DNA from: Leeuwenhoekiella polynyae
Lineage (GTDB): Bacteria; Bacteroidota; Bacteroidia; Flavobacteriales; Flavobacteriaceae
NCBI RefSeq assembly: GCF_004104075.1
Contig: NZ_QOVK01000030.1
Coordinates: forward strand, 1-43,463
Direction of reading: 5' to 3'
DNA length: 43,463 nt
Shown: piece by piece, positions 9,701 to 17,576 of the stretch
Numbering within the stretch: the first letter of the stretch is position 1
Layout of the letters: the number at the start of each line of letters is the position of its first letter
Translations under genes and position numbers: made by a program
The notes under the pieces: model-generated
The model's database searches: none
Seen by the model: only the letters and a program-made list of their open reading frames with translations
What the model was told of the DNA's origin: nothing

Positions 9701-9898
9701 CCATCACGCTTTTTAGATAACCTTTTCTTTACTAAAGCAACATTTACATTAACAGGATCTAACCTTTGGATCATTCACAAAAACGTTCCTTATGCTGATC
9801 CAGAAGCTGGTTTAAGCTCCGGTAACCTTCAAGGTTATCAAAGTGGTGTGTTACCAACAACCAGAGATTATGGATTTAATGTAAGTCTTCAATTCTAA
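6707..9898 (+). CDS. SusC/RagA family TonB-linked outer membrane transporter
   Basis: 1063-residue SusC-type channel, paralogous to the one at 172-3480. Signal peptide to about residue 23 (VQISFAQ). The carboxypeptidase-regulatory-like domain at about 26-95 is nearly the same as the first SusC (SGVPLPGVNI, GTTTGTQTDFDGNY). TonB-box-like DEVVVTALG lies near 102-110, and the plug at about 115-250 contains NQALFVVDGV and NGAIIITTKKG. The beta-barrel ends in NVSLQF, with terminal Phe as expected for BAM-dependent insertion. The barrels diverge much more than the N-termini, so the two probably take different substrates. It forms an operon with the SusD 9 nt downstream. No hydrolase is linked, so a carbohydrate substrate is not implied. 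Confidence 0.95.
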   Translation: MKIKFTGLLTLLLALVVQISFAQTKEVTGTVTDGSGVPLPGVNIVIKGTTTGTQTDFDGNYAISASAGETLVFSYVGFGDSEKEVGVSNTINVTLQAGEALDEVVVTALGISREKKSLGYATEEVSGDQVSTVTQGGNIANSLSGKVSGLQIKRNSNIGGSTNVLLRGTNSLTGNNQALFVVDGVIIDNSNTNGSNQQEARGGFDYGNAASDINPDNIASVNVLKGAAATALYGNRASNGAIIITTKKGAKNEGIGVSINSGIQIGRVNKETFAKYQSQYGAGYGPGFLSEDVDGDGTTDAVAPLNDDASYGSAFDPSLLVYQWDAFFDPTNPNFGQATPWTFAGDNGPISFFDTAVTLTNSVAVSGGTDKSAFRLNYSKFDATGIMPNSEQNKNTINFNGSHDFSDKLSVSTNINFINQKTLGRNSTGYSDNIISNFRQWAQTNVNFEDQRRAYERTGQNYTWNYTSPTDDTPIYWDNPYYIRNENFQNDERNRVYGNVALTYDVTDWFNIVGRVTMDSYDELQEERTSVGSNPVAKYSRFNRTFREYNYDLIMNFDTDITDDISFNGILGTNIRRNDIKSVYAITNGGLVVPGVYSLANSENPIEAPIEQDEQIGVDGVYAQASFGFYNKFFLEGTIRRDATSTLPEGNNSFYYPSVTGSYIFSNDINANWLSFGKLRLNYAEVGTGAEFAQLRDVFAKPTKFGDANIFSVSSTRRNPDLKEERLTSYEGGLELDFFKRRLGLDLSVYKTNTTNQVLPLRVSGSTGYTTKIVNSGELENKGVEVSLNATPILSENFSWDIRVNFARNRNKLLSLFEGTDNLVLGSFQGGVTLNGTIGQPYGIIKGTDYALDNNGNRIIDEDGYYTTTSPNTVIGNVNPDYTGGVFNSFKYKNLSLSFLIDVQKGGSVFSLDQYYGQATGLYPNTAFTNDLGNPVRNSLADGGGVIFDGVTADGSPNTTRVDVSEFGVFGYQTFPNSEFVYDASYVKLREVALSYNLPSRFLDNLFFTKATFTLTGSNLWIIHKNVPYADPEAGLSSGNLQGYQSGVLPTTRDYGFNVSLQF

Positions 9899-9907
9899 AA
9901 AAAAACA

Positions 9908-11362
9908 ATGATGATAAAAAAGATAATTTTAATAGGTCTTGGGCTTGTGTTTGCACAATGCTCTAGTGACTTAGAAGGTCTTAACGAAAACGGAAAGGCT
10001 TTTACCGATGTTCCGGGAGAGATGCTAATGTCTAATGCCCAGAGAGAACTTGCTGATCAATTAGTAAATACAAATGTCAATAACAATGTATTTAGATTGT
10101 TCGCGCAACAATGGAGCGAGGCTCAGTATACCGATGAATCTCGTTATAACATTATTACACGATCAATTCCTGAAAGACACTGGAATATAATGTATCGTGA
10201 TATTCTTAAAGATTTTGATCAAGCCGCTATAAATATCGAGGCAGAAGAAATTCTTAATGTTTCTGCAGGTCAATTTGCTGAAGACACCGCTATTAAAGCA
10301 AATAAACTGGCAATTATTCAGATTCAAGAAACGCTTGCTTGGCAAATATTAGTTGACACTTTTGGTGATATTCCTTATACAGAGGCTTTAGATATAGAAA
10401 ACATTAATCCTTCGTATACAGATGATGAAGCTATCTATACGAGTATCATTGATAATTTAAATTCAGCTTTAGATGCACTAGATCCTACTTATGGTAGCTT
10501 TGGTGATCAGGATTTATATTACGGTGGAGATGTAGAAAGTTGGGTTACTCTTGGTAATTCTTTAAAATTACGTCTGGGTATGCATTTAGCAGATGTGAAT
10601 CCTACTTTAGCAGCTCAATTAGTTTCTGAAGCAGCAGATGATGTGATTCTAACAAATGAACAAAATGCAACCATAACTTATTTTACTACAACACCTAATA
10701 CCAATCCACTTTGGGTTGATTTAGTACAGAGTAAGAGAAAAGATTTTGTACCTGCTGATACTTTTGTTGATGTTGTAAATGAATTAGAAGATCCACGCCG
10801 ACCAATTTTCTTGTCAGATCCAGTAAATGGAGAATTTATAGGAGCTCCTTATGGAGACAATATAACTTATAATGATTATTCTCATTTAGGAGCTTTATTT
10901 TACACTCCAGATTTAGAAGGTGTGATTTTTGACGCAGTAGAAGGCAACTTTTTATTGGCTGAAGCCGTAGAACGTGGTTTCATAACGGGTGTTGCTGCTG
11001 ATTATTATAATGATGCCATTACTGCCAGTATGGTTTATTGGGGTGTAAGCGAAGTAGATGCTGCTACATATCTTGCTCAACCATCTGTTGCTTATGCAAC
11101 AGCAGAGGGCAATTACAAGCAAAAGATAGGTATCCAAAAATGGATAGGTCTGTACAATCGTGGTTTTGAAGCATGGACAGAGTTCCGTCGCCTAGATTAC
11201 CCACAACTTGAAGCTCCTGAACAATCTCGTTTCGATGCTGTTCCATTACGTTTTACGTATCCTGTAATTGAACAAAACTTAAATAACTCTGGTTACTCAG
11301 CTGCTGCTTCTGCAATAGGTGGTGACGAATTAGACACTCCTATTTTCTGGGATGTAAACTAA
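9908..11362 (+). CDS. SusD/RagB family lipoprotein (SusD-like_2 type)
   Basis: 484-residue SusD-like lipoprotein, partner of the SusC ending at 9898. Signal peptide with lipobox Cys18 (VFAQ-C), then SSDLEGLNENGKAF, a typical SusD-like_2 beginning. TPR-type helices include QIQETLAWQILVDTFGDIPYTEA and the DLYYGGDVESWVTLGNSLKLR segment. C-terminal landmarks are GNFLLAEAVERGF and KQKIGIQKWIGLYNRGFEAWTEFRRLDYP. Start codons at 9908 and 9911 are in tandem; either gives a good signal peptide. A terminator follows 24 nt after the stop, so the operon has only two genes and lacks the third lipoprotein seen in the first locus. Confidence 0.93.
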   Translation: MMIKKIILIGLGLVFAQCSSDLEGLNENGKAFTDVPGEMLMSNAQRELADQLVNTNVNNNVFRLFAQQWSEAQYTDESRYNIITRSIPERHWNIMYRDILKDFDQAAINIEAEEILNVSAGQFAEDTAIKANKLAIIQIQETLAWQILVDTFGDIPYTEALDIENINPSYTDDEAIYTSIIDNLNSALDALDPTYGSFGDQDLYYGGDVESWVTLGNSLKLRLGMHLADVNPTLAAQLVSEAADDVILTNEQNATITYFTTTPNTNPLWVDLVQSKRKDFVPADTFVDVVNELEDPRRPIFLSDPVNGEFIGAPYGDNITYNDYSHLGALFYTPDLEGVIFDAVEGNFLLAEAVERGFITGVAADYYNDAITASMVYWGVSEVDAATYLAQPSVAYATAEGNYKQKIGIQKWIGLYNRGFEAWTEFRRLDYPQLEAPEQSRFDAVPLRFTYPVIEQNLNNSGYSAAASAIGGDELDTPIFWDVN

Positions 11363-11385
11363 GTTCTCTAGTTATTATTTGATTT

Positions 11386-11416
11386 AAAAGCCATCTGTAT
11401 TACAGATGGCTTTTTT
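11386..11416 (+). terminator. Rho-independent terminator of SusCD operon 2
   Basis: A 14-bp perfect stem, arms 11386-11399 and 11401-11414 (CCATCTGTA / TACAGATGG core flanked by A4G / CT4), with a run of six T (11411-11416). The tight turn would open to a small loop in RNA. Confidence 0.9.
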
Positions 11417-11441
11417 ATTTCTGCATCCACCAAAACAAACC

Positions 11442-11449
11442 TATCTTTG
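11442..11449 (+). promoter_or_regulatory. -7 promoter box, rlmB-like gene (leaderless arrangement)
   Basis: TATCTTTG matches the Bacteroidota consensus TAnnTTTG. It ends 4 nt before the ATG at 11454, so transcription should start at or next to the start codon. Confidence 0.65.
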
Positions 11450-11453
11450 CCGT

Positions 11454-12188
11454 ATGTCAAAAAGCACTCACATTTACGGTACACGGGCGATTATAGAAGC
11501 GATAAATGCCGGTAAAGAAATAGGTAAAATATATCTTCAAAAAGGATTGAATAACCCGCTTTCTAAAGAGTTGGAAGGTTTAATCCGCGAACACGGAATT
11601 TCAGTTTCTTACGTTCCTCAGGAAAAATTATATAAATTATCAGATCAGAACCATCAGGGAGCGATTGCTACAATCTCCCCTATTCGCTTTGCTGAATTTG
11701 AAGCTACTGCTGAAGCTATTTTGGCAGCAGATAAGCCGGCACTGTTTTTATTATTAGACCAACTGACCGATGTTCGAAATTTTGGCGCAATTATCCGTAC
11801 AGCAGTTTGCACAGGTGTTGATGCTATAATCGTACCCAAATCTGGGGGAGCACCAGTAACTGACGATACGGTTAAGACTTCAGCCGGAGCTATTTTCAAT
11901 ATCCCCATTTGTAAAGTAGATCATATTAAAGATGCACTTTTTTACTTACAGGGATCAGGAGTTCAGGTTGTGGCTGCAACAGAAAAAACTGAAAGCTCAG
12001 TTTACGATTTAGACTACACGACTCCCACTGCTTTAGTTATGGGTAGCGAAGGAAAAGGTGTAACTGCAGGAGTTTTAAAACTCGTAGATCAAAAAGCAAA
12101 ATTACCAATGGTCGGAACAATCAGCTCACTTAATGTTTCAGTTGCTTGCGGTGCTTTTTTATATGAAATTGTAAGACAACGAAGCTAA
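11454..12188 (+). CDS. rlmB: 23S rRNA 2'-O-ribose methyltransferase, TrmH/SpoU family (RlmB-like)
   Basis: 244-residue SPOUT methyltransferase that adds a 2'-O-methyl group to an rRNA (possibly tRNA) ribose using SAM. The N-terminal substrate-binding domain (about 5-75) has the RlmB-type opening IYGTRAIIEAI. The SPOUT knot domain carries motif 1 DVRNFGAIIRTA (106-117), motif 2 LVMGSEGKGV (194-203) and motif 3 SLNVSVACGAFLYE (225-238). I chose ATG 11454: the upstream in-frame ATG at 11406 would place translation inside the preceding terminator, and a -7 box sits just before 11454. Its stop overlaps the stop of the convergent rhomboid gene by 4 nt. RlmB against related TrmH-type enzymes cannot be fully settled by eye. 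Confidence 0.85.
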   Translation: MSKSTHIYGTRAIIEAINAGKEIGKIYLQKGLNNPLSKELEGLIREHGISVSYVPQEKLYKLSDQNHQGAIATISPIRFAEFEATAEAILAADKPALFLLLDQLTDVRNFGAIIRTAVCTGVDAIIVPKSGGAPVTDDTVKTSAGAIFNIPICKVDHIKDALFYLQGSGVQVVAATEKTESSVYDLDYTTPTALVMGSEGKGVTAGVLKLVDQKAKLPMVGTISSLNVSVACGAFLYEIVRQRS

Positions 12189-12898
12189 ACAATTGAATCG
12201 TCTTCCGAATCTTCATCAGATTCTTCTGGCGGATCTATAAAATTTCCGTGTTCGTCAAATTGTCGCAAAAAAGGATCATTTTCAGGATTATAAGCTTCGG
12301 TTTCCCAATGATATTTAACGGGTTTTGGTATTTTATTTTTAATCACAAAAGCCAGTAAAAGTCCACCCAGAAAACCAGACAAATGTCCTTCCCAGCTCAT
12401 ACCTTCCTGAATAGGCATCGTTCCCCAAATAAGACTTCCGTAGAGAAAAACAACAATTAGCGAGAAGGCCGTAAGCCTATAATGTTTAGACCAGATTCCT
12501 TTAAAAAATAAAAAGGAAGCCAAACCATAAATTACACCGCTTGCTCCTATGTGATAAGCCTGTCTGCCAAATAACCACGTTCCCAAACCTGAAATAAGTA
12601 TCAAAATAAGTAATACGCGCCAAGCCACAGGTCTGTAGAAGTAAAAAAGGCCACCCATTAGAACTAAAGTAGGAACGCTGTTATGCCACAAATGACTCAA
12701 ACCAGAGTGAATAAATGGTGAAAAAATAATACCCCGTAGGCCAGAAAGCGTTCTGGGCAAAACACCAAAATCTGTAAAATTGTATCCAAAACGAAGTTCA
12801 AACCAAAAGACCAGCCACATGAACAGCACAATTAATACGGGATACAAAACCACACCTGTACTAAATTGAAAACCTGTTTTTTGATCGTTCACACACAT
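12185..12898 (-). CDS. Rhomboid family intramembrane serine protease
   Basis: 237-residue polytopic membrane protein with the rhomboid catalytic dyad: Ser120 in the GASG motif (HIGASGVIYG) and His172 in WEGHLSGFLGG. Rhomboids cleave transmembrane segments of membrane proteins within the bilayer. About six hydrophobic helices lie between 15 and 187. A hydrophilic acidic tail (about 200-237, rich in Asp and Glu) is probably cytoplasmic. HSGLSHLWHNSV at 64-75 matches the conserved HxxxxHxxxN region of helix 2. The natural substrate is unknown. It is divergent from rarA and overlaps the convergent methyltransferase by 4 nt at the stop codons. Confidence 0.9.
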   Translation of the reverse strand: MCVNDQKTGFQFSTGVVLYPVLIVLFMWLVFWFELRFGYNFTDFGVLPRTLSGLRGIIFSPFIHSGLSHLWHNSVPTLVLMGGLFYFYRPVAWRVLLILILISGLGTWLFGRQAYHIGASGVIYGLASFLFFKGIWSKHYRLTAFSLIVVFLYGSLIWGTMPIQEGMSWEGHLSGFLGGLLLAFVIKNKIPKPVKYHWETEAYNPENDPFLRQFDEHGNFIDPPEESDEDSEDDSIV

Positions 12899-13045
12899 AA
12901 TGATTTCTAATATGCAATTGTTTAACCAAAAATCGAAAACAGGAAATACTGGCAGTAATTTGCGCCATTAACTACCAGTTATTAATAATGCCGAAACATT
13001 TCTCAATTTTAAGTTGAGTTTTTGAGTTAATCACCGCTAAATAAA

Positions 13046-13053
13046 TAATTTTG
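13046..13053 (+). promoter_or_regulatory. -7 promoter box of rarA (leaderless arrangement)
   Basis: TAATTTTG matches TAnnTTTG and ends 4 nt before the rarA ATG at 13058. A TTTG at 13021-13024, 21 nt upstream, could be the -33 element. Confidence 0.65.
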
Positions 13054-13057
13054 AAGA

Positions 13058-14335
13058 ATGAATGCACCACTAGCAGAACGTTTACGTCCTAAAACTCTAG
13101 ACGACTATCTAAGTCAAGAACATCTTGTGGGTGATAAAGGCTCACTCACTTCTTCAATAAAATCAGGTATTATTCCTTCATTGATCTTATGGGGCCCTCC
13201 GGGAGTTGGTAAAACTACTCTAGCTTCTATTATAGCCGAAGAATCAAAGCGTCCTTTTTATATTTTAAGCGCTATAAACAGTGGTGTTAAAGATGTGCGT
13301 GAAGTTATTGATAAAGCAAAAAATGCCGGTGGATTATTCACTCAGAAAAACCCATTACTATTTATAGACGAGATCCACCGCTTTAGCAAATCGCAACAAG
13401 ATTCGCTACTTGCAGCGGTAGAAAAAGGCTGGGTGACGTTAATAGGTGCAACTACCGAAAACCCCAGTTTTGAAGTAATTCCTGCTCTCTTGTCGCGTTG
13501 TCAGGTTTATGTGCTCAATCCGTTTTCTGCAGATGACCTGAGAGCGCTTTTAAAACGTGCAATGACTCAAGATGCAATTCTTGCTAAAAAAGAAATAATA
13601 CTCGAGGAGACTGAAGCGCTGCTGCGCATAAGTGGCGGTGACGCACGTAAACTGCTTAATATTTTTGAATTGCTTGTTACTACCACAAATTCTGAAAAAG
13701 TAGTTATTACCAACGAAATGGTTCAGCAAAAGGTGCAACAAAACACGGTGATGTATGACAAAACCGGCGAGCAACACTATGATATTATTTCAGCATTTAT
13801 AAAATCAATTAGAGGTAGCGATCCCAATGCAGCGGTTTACTATCTAGCCCGAATGATTGAAGGCGGAGAAGATCTCAAATTTATCGCAAGACGCTTGATC
13901 ATTCTCGCTTCAGAAGATATTGGCAATGCCAACCCAACCGCTTTAATTATGGCTACAAATGCTTTTACCGCAGTAACAACTATAGGCTACCCAGAATCTA
14001 GAATTATATTGAGTCAATGCGTGACCTATTTAGCAACCTCAGCAAAAAGCAACGCTTCGTATATGGCGATTAACAAAGCTCAGCAATTGGTAAAACAAAC
14101 CGGAGATCTACCTGTGCCGCTTGCTTTACGTAACGCCCCTACAAAGTTGATGAAAGAATTGGGATATGGAGATGAGTATAAATACTCTCACGATGGTACG
14201 GGAAATTTTATTTACCAGGAATTTCTACCCGAGGAGATTAAAAATCAAAAGCTCTATGAACCGGGAAACAATACACGAGAAGACGGCATTCGCAAGTTTC
14301 TTAAAAATCGCTGGGGAGATAAATACAACTACTAA
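13058..14335 (+). CDS. rarA: Replication-associated recombination protein A (AAA+ ATPase)
   Basis: 425-residue RarA/MgsA (WRNIP1-type) clamp-loader-like AAA+ ATPase that acts at stalled replication forks. Walker [10 protein letters not shown] at 46-54 and Walker [11 protein letters not shown] at 100-109 are intact. Sensor I is ATTENPSFE, the arginine-finger region is ALLSRCQVY, and sensor II is in GGDARKLLN. The C-terminal MgsA tetramerisation domain contains [18 protein letters not shown] and [15 protein letters not shown]. Length matches the family. It is monocistronic: a -7 box lies just before it and a hairpin terminator downstream. Confidence 0.95.
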   Translation: MNAPLAERLRPKTLDDYLSQEHLVGDKGSLTSSIKSGIIPSLILWGPPGVGKTTLASIIAEESKRPFYILSAINSGVKDVREVIDKAKNAGGLFTQKNPLLFIDEIHRFSKSQQDSLLAAVEKGWVTLIGATTENPSFEVIPALLSRCQVYVLNPFSADDLRALLKRAMTQDAILAKKEIILEETEALLRISGGDARKLLNIFELLVTTTNSEKVVITNEMVQQKVQQNTVMYDKTGEQHYDIISAFIKSIRGSDPNAAVYYLARMIEGGEDLKFIARRLIILASEDIGNANPTALIMATNAFTAVTTIGYPESRIILSQCVTYLATSAKSNASYMAINKAQQLVKQTGDLPVPLALRNAPTKLMKELGYGDEYKYSHDGTGNFIYQEFLPEEIKNQKLYEPGNNTREDGIRKFLKNRWGDKYNY

Positions 14336-14460
14336 GTCTTAGATTGATTCTTTTAACTCCAGTAAACTACCTCGAAGCAAGCTCAAGAGGCACTCATTAT
14401 AAAAAAATCCTCAATTTCATGACAAACCTCGGGATAATAGACCCTTTAGCGGTGCCAATA
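14336..14460. other. Short intergenic spacer between rarA and the next convergent gene
   Basis: 125 nt with no convincing coding or RNA signal. A 252-nt frame starting at 14344 without ATG runs through the terminator and into the antisense of the next gene, so I do not call it. The terminator at 14461-14495 follows. Confidence 0.5.
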
Positions 14461-14495
14461 AAAAACTCCACCCTAAGTTTAGGATGGAGTTTTTT
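14461..14495. terminator. Bidirectional terminator between rarA and the 14514-15401 gene
   Basis: Stem AAAAACTCCA (14461-14470) pairs with TGGAGTTTTT (14485-14494). After one mismatch an inner stem CCTA/TAGG follows. T-runs exist on both strands, so it can serve both convergent genes. Confidence 0.85.
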
Positions 14496-14513
14496 ATTGG
14501 TAAATATTCTTAT

Positions 14514-15401
14514 TTACTTTTTAGTGAAAATCATTTTCACCAATCCGGAAACTCCTTTTATTTCACGTTCTACAGTAAACTCTGTACCATTATAATAACC
14601 AACTCCCGTGAATTCTGAAGTGCTTACTAAATAAGAGCCTGCTGAAGTTTTTACAGCGGTCCCTATTTTAGAACTCCCTTCGTAAACATCAAATCCAGAA
14701 GTTGTGGCTTTCATACTAAATGAACCATCTTCACTAGTTAAAACAGTTGAAATATCTTCTTCTATTACAGATTCATTTGTACTGGGAGCAGTAGTAGTTT
14801 CTGCATCAATCGCTGTGCTCACTTCTTCTTTTATTTCTTTACCTGTATTCTTAACAACGGCAGTCACAGCAACGACCTTAGACTCCTGCTTTTTTCTTAT
14901 TTCCGGCACCAATTCTGCGGCCTCATCTTCATCTTCTTCAATGAGCTCAGCACGGTCTACTATCTCATCAGAATATGTATAACCATATTCTTCTTCAAGC
15001 TCTTCAAACGCATCTCTAAATGCATCCTGATGACCTGCCTTAAACTCCTTTATTTTACTTTTCCCTTCCGGTAAAACAAAGACTTCTTTACCTCTGCAAT
15101 TCACTAAAGAAATCAAGGCTTTAATACTTAAAAACCCACTAACGGTAGCTCTAGCGTATAATGTATTACAACCATTCTCATTTAAATCTGCAGGCAACTC
15201 TTCGTTTTCCATATATGCATCAAAACCATATTTTATAAATAGAAAACGGGTTAGTGCATTTACATCATATTCACCAGCTTCATCTTGAAACTCAAATTTC
15301 TGAGGAACAACGATGTATTTATAATCTCCTAATTCTTGAGCCGAAAGGCTTACAACTCCTAATAGTAATGCCACGGCTAGTATTAAATTCTTTTTCATCA
15401 T
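14514..15401 (-). CDS. Secreted protein of unknown function
   Basis: 295-residue exported protein I cannot assign to a named family. Signal peptide at 1-21 (MMKKNLILAVALLLGVVSLSAQ). Residues about 25-130 form a compact domain starting DYKYIVVPQKFEFQ and containing two cysteines (NGCNTLY, VNCRGKE) and FVLPEGKSKIKEFKAGHQDAFRDAF. A low-complexity acidic and Thr/Ser-rich linker (about 140-225) leads to a C-terminal beta-rich segment with GSFSMKATTSGFDVYEGSSKIG and VSGLVKMIFTKK. The plan suggests a periplasmic or outer-membrane-associated factor. It is apparently monocistronic, with a terminator immediately downstream. Tandem ATGs at 15399 and 15396 are both possible starts. Confidence 0.8.
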   Translation of the reverse strand: MMKKNLILAVALLLGVVSLSAQELGDYKYIVVPQKFEFQDEAGEYDVNALTRFLFIKYGFDAYMENEELPADLNENGCNTLYARATVSGFLSIKALISLVNCRGKEVFVLPEGKSKIKEFKAGHQDAFRDAFEELEEEYGYTYSDEIVDRAELIEEDEDEAAELVPEIRKKQESKVVAVTAVVKNTGKEIKEEVSTAIDAETTTAPSTNESVIEEDISTVLTSEDGSFSMKATTSGFDVYEGSSKIGTAVKTSAGSYLVSTSEFTGVGYYNGTEFTVEREIKGVSGLVKMIFTKK

Positions 15402-15456
15402 GTTTTATAATCTATTAGTCTAACGAACTAAATCTTGTTTTGTTATCGTTCTCAAT

Positions 15457-16149
15457 TTACAAAAATAAGCGAACAGACTTGATATCATCTACTGCAATTT
15501 CATCAACGTGTAAATCTGCTTTGTGATAATTAAAACAGATTGTCTGCATTCCAATATTTTGTGCCCCTACAATATCTGCCTCATAAGTATCACCCACCAT
15601 TATACTTTCAGTCACAGTTGCAGCTGCAGCATTTAAAGCATGGTGAAAAATTTTAGAGTCTGGTTTCTTAACACCAGCAGCTTCGCTACTAGTCATCGTC
15701 TTAAAGAAGTGGCCTATTTTTGAATTCTGAAGCTTTAAGGTTTGAACCTCCTCAAAACCATTGGTTATAATATGCAAATGATACTTCTCGTTGAGTTCTT
15801 CAAGTAGCTCCATAGCACCATCAAAAAGATGGTTATGTTTTGGCAGATAGTCTATATAATCTACAGAAAGTCTATCTATCAGAAAATCATCAATATTTAT
15901 CTGTAAAGCATCAAAAGACTTCTTTAACCTCCCATAACGTAATTGTTCTTTGGTTACGCGAGCTTCTCTATAATATTTCCAATATTCAAAATTAATAGGA
16001 ACGTAAACCTTCAAAAAATCTTCAACACTCACACTGATGTTGTTCTTCTTAAATATATCCTGAAACGCCAATTCTGAATTGCGATCAAAATCCCAAAGGG
16101 TATGATCCAGATCAAAAAAAACGTGCTTAATACCTTTAAATTTAGTCAT
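15457..16149 (-). CDS. yjjG: YjjG family noncanonical pyrimidine nucleotidase (HAD superfamily)
   Basis: 230-residue HAD-IA phosphatase. YjjG enzymes dephosphorylate noncanonical nucleoside monophosphates and help to clean the nucleotide pool. Motif I FFDLDHTLWD (11-20) gives nucleophile Asp13 and acid Asp15. Motif II is the ITNGF segment, motif III Lys is in GVKKPDSKIF, and motif IV is VGDTYEADIVGA. The helical cap lies between motifs I and II. The start codon overlaps the stop of the upstream polysaccharide-deacetylase-like gene by 8 nt, so the two are translationally coupled. The exact substrate is inferred from subfamily resemblance, especially the TLWDFDRNS sequence. Confidence 0.87.
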   Translation of the reverse strand: MTKFKGIKHVFFDLDHTLWDFDRNSELAFQDIFKKNNISVSVEDFLKVYVPINFEYWKYYREARVTKEQLRYGRLKKSFDALQINIDDFLIDRLSVDYIDYLPKHNHLFDGAMELLEELNEKYHLHIITNGFEEVQTLKLQNSKIGHFFKTMTSSEAAGVKKPDSKIFHHALNAAAATVTESIMVGDTYEADIVGAQNIGMQTICFNYHKADLHVDEIAVDDIKSVRLFL

Positions 16150-17446
16150 TGACTAATTCTCTAAAAAATTGTTTCCACTGGCCTTCATCCTGACCTTTAC
16201 CAGTGACTGATTTATTTTTAAAACTGAACACAAAATTACCTTTTACCCGCTCAACTTCTTCTTTCATTTTAAAGAAAATATCTAGTTCATGATTCAATTC
16301 TTTAACATCTACTCTTCGGGATTCAAAAGCACTTGCTTGTGCACAAATAGGATGAACAACTAATGGAGTTATACTCTCATAATCAAGATCATAAAAGTTA
16401 AAAGGTGTGCAAGTACCGGCTCTAAAACCCAAAACATCAGGGTAACCCATTGAATAATCATTCTTGGCTTCCTGCTGAATCATCTCACGGTAATGCATAG
16501 GCAAACTCCCCATATGCGCACTGCAACGTACAGCATTGAGTTCTTTATTAGTAATACCTTCGATTCGTTTCTTTTCTAGCTTCATTTGTTTTTTACCAGA
16601 CAAAGCTTCTTTAGAAAGTAACAAGCCAATCTCACTGTAATCGCCCACCATTTTTATGAGCTCTCTGAAAGTTTTTTTATTGTATCTGATGTTCTTGGTA
16701 TAGGTAGAATAGTTACCTACCATAAAGAAGAAGACAAACTTAAATTTGGCATTTTTCTGAACATTTATCAACCAACTAAAGGTATCGTACGGATCTTTTC
16801 GCAGACCAATATTTACCCTAAAGCGTAACCAAATACGTTGAAACTGAAAATGTACCAAGTCACTTAAAAAACTGGTTAACCAGCGCATTATTCCTATGCC
16901 ATACATTTCATAAGCTTGCTCAACATCAACCAATGCCTGAAAAGAAAATTTCCGCTTCGCAAAATCATAATCAGGATATTTTTCCTCTAGAACTTCTTTA
17001 AAATAACAAGCCCAGATATCAATAACAGGCTGTGTTAAAAACTCGTTCTGAAACCCTAAACTTTCTCCTGCAGGAAACCTCCCTTGCTCGTCTTTTACGT
17101 GTGGTAAAAACTCCTCATACCTACTTAAAAGAACAAAAGCTGCTGCAAAAATATCATAAGGTAAGAAACTCTTAGTACCAGTAACAAAGAAGCATTTTGT
17201 ATCACGCCACTCTTGCACTTTGACTTCCATATCTGTTATTCCCTGCTCAAAGAGCACCTCTTGACTTTTTATATATAATTCTTTACCAAGCGGCTTATTA
17301 GTATAAGAAAGCTTAAGACTGTCATGCACGATAAACTCATCTACCGCAGTCGTAAACTTGACAGGAATCCCTAAAATATTTGTACAAATATGCTTAAACG
17401 TATAACGTAAGCGCGGGGTTACTTTATGAGTATAAATTAGGAGCAT
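16142..17446 (-). CDS. Polysaccharide-deacetylase-like protein
   Basis: 434-residue protein resembling the flavobacterial polysaccharide-deacetylase family proteins with an N-terminal uncharacterised domain (about 1-140, MLLIYTHKVTPRLRYTFKHI) and a C-terminal NodB-like barrel. In the barrel half I see FSFQALVDVEQAYEMYG, where deacetylases bear their metal-binding aspartates, then FFFMVGNYS, EIGLL, RCSAHMGSLPMHYREMI and GYPDVLGFRAGTCTPFNFYD. The classical HxxxH zinc motif is not intact, so catalysis is uncertain. There is no signal peptide. It is the first gene of a two-gene operon with the YjjG-type nucleotidase. A surface-glycan role is plausible but inferred. Confidence 0.7.
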   Translation of the reverse strand: MLLIYTHKVTPRLRYTFKHICTNILGIPVKFTTAVDEFIVHDSLKLSYTNKPLGKELYIKSQEVLFEQGITDMEVKVQEWRDTKCFFVTGTKSFLPYDIFAAAFVLLSRYEEFLPHVKDEQGRFPAGESLGFQNEFLTQPVIDIWACYFKEVLEEKYPDYDFAKRKFSFQALVDVEQAYEMYGIGIMRWLTSFLSDLVHFQFQRIWLRFRVNIGLRKDPYDTFSWLINVQKNAKFKFVFFFMVGNYSTYTKNIRYNKKTFRELIKMVGDYSEIGLLLSKEALSGKKQMKLEKKRIEGITNKELNAVRCSAHMGSLPMHYREMIQQEAKNDYSMGYPDVLGFRAGTCTPFNFYDLDYESITPLVVHPICAQASAFESRRVDVKELNHELDIFFKMKEEVERVKGNFVFSFKNKSVTGKGQDEGQWKQFFRELVND

Positions 17447-17576
17447 CTACAAATTCTTAATGGCAAGTTCTGCAATTTTCCAGTAAAGTCGAAAGAATTA
17501 CAGTTAATTAGATTGAAGCAAGATTCTAAGGATTTAAAGCCCAAAGATTTTATTCTTACTCCAAGCACTGAAGATT

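Noticed and set aside
11406-11453. Upstream in-frame ATG extending the rRNA methyltransferase by 16 codons
   Set aside because: It lies in the loop-side arm of the SusD terminator, and the extra residues lack family resemblance. A -7 box just before ATG 11454 supports the shorter form.
14344-14595. 83-codon plus-strand frame after rarA
   Set aside because: It has no ATG start, runs through the terminator hairpin at 14461-14495 and lies antisense over the end of the secreted-protein gene.
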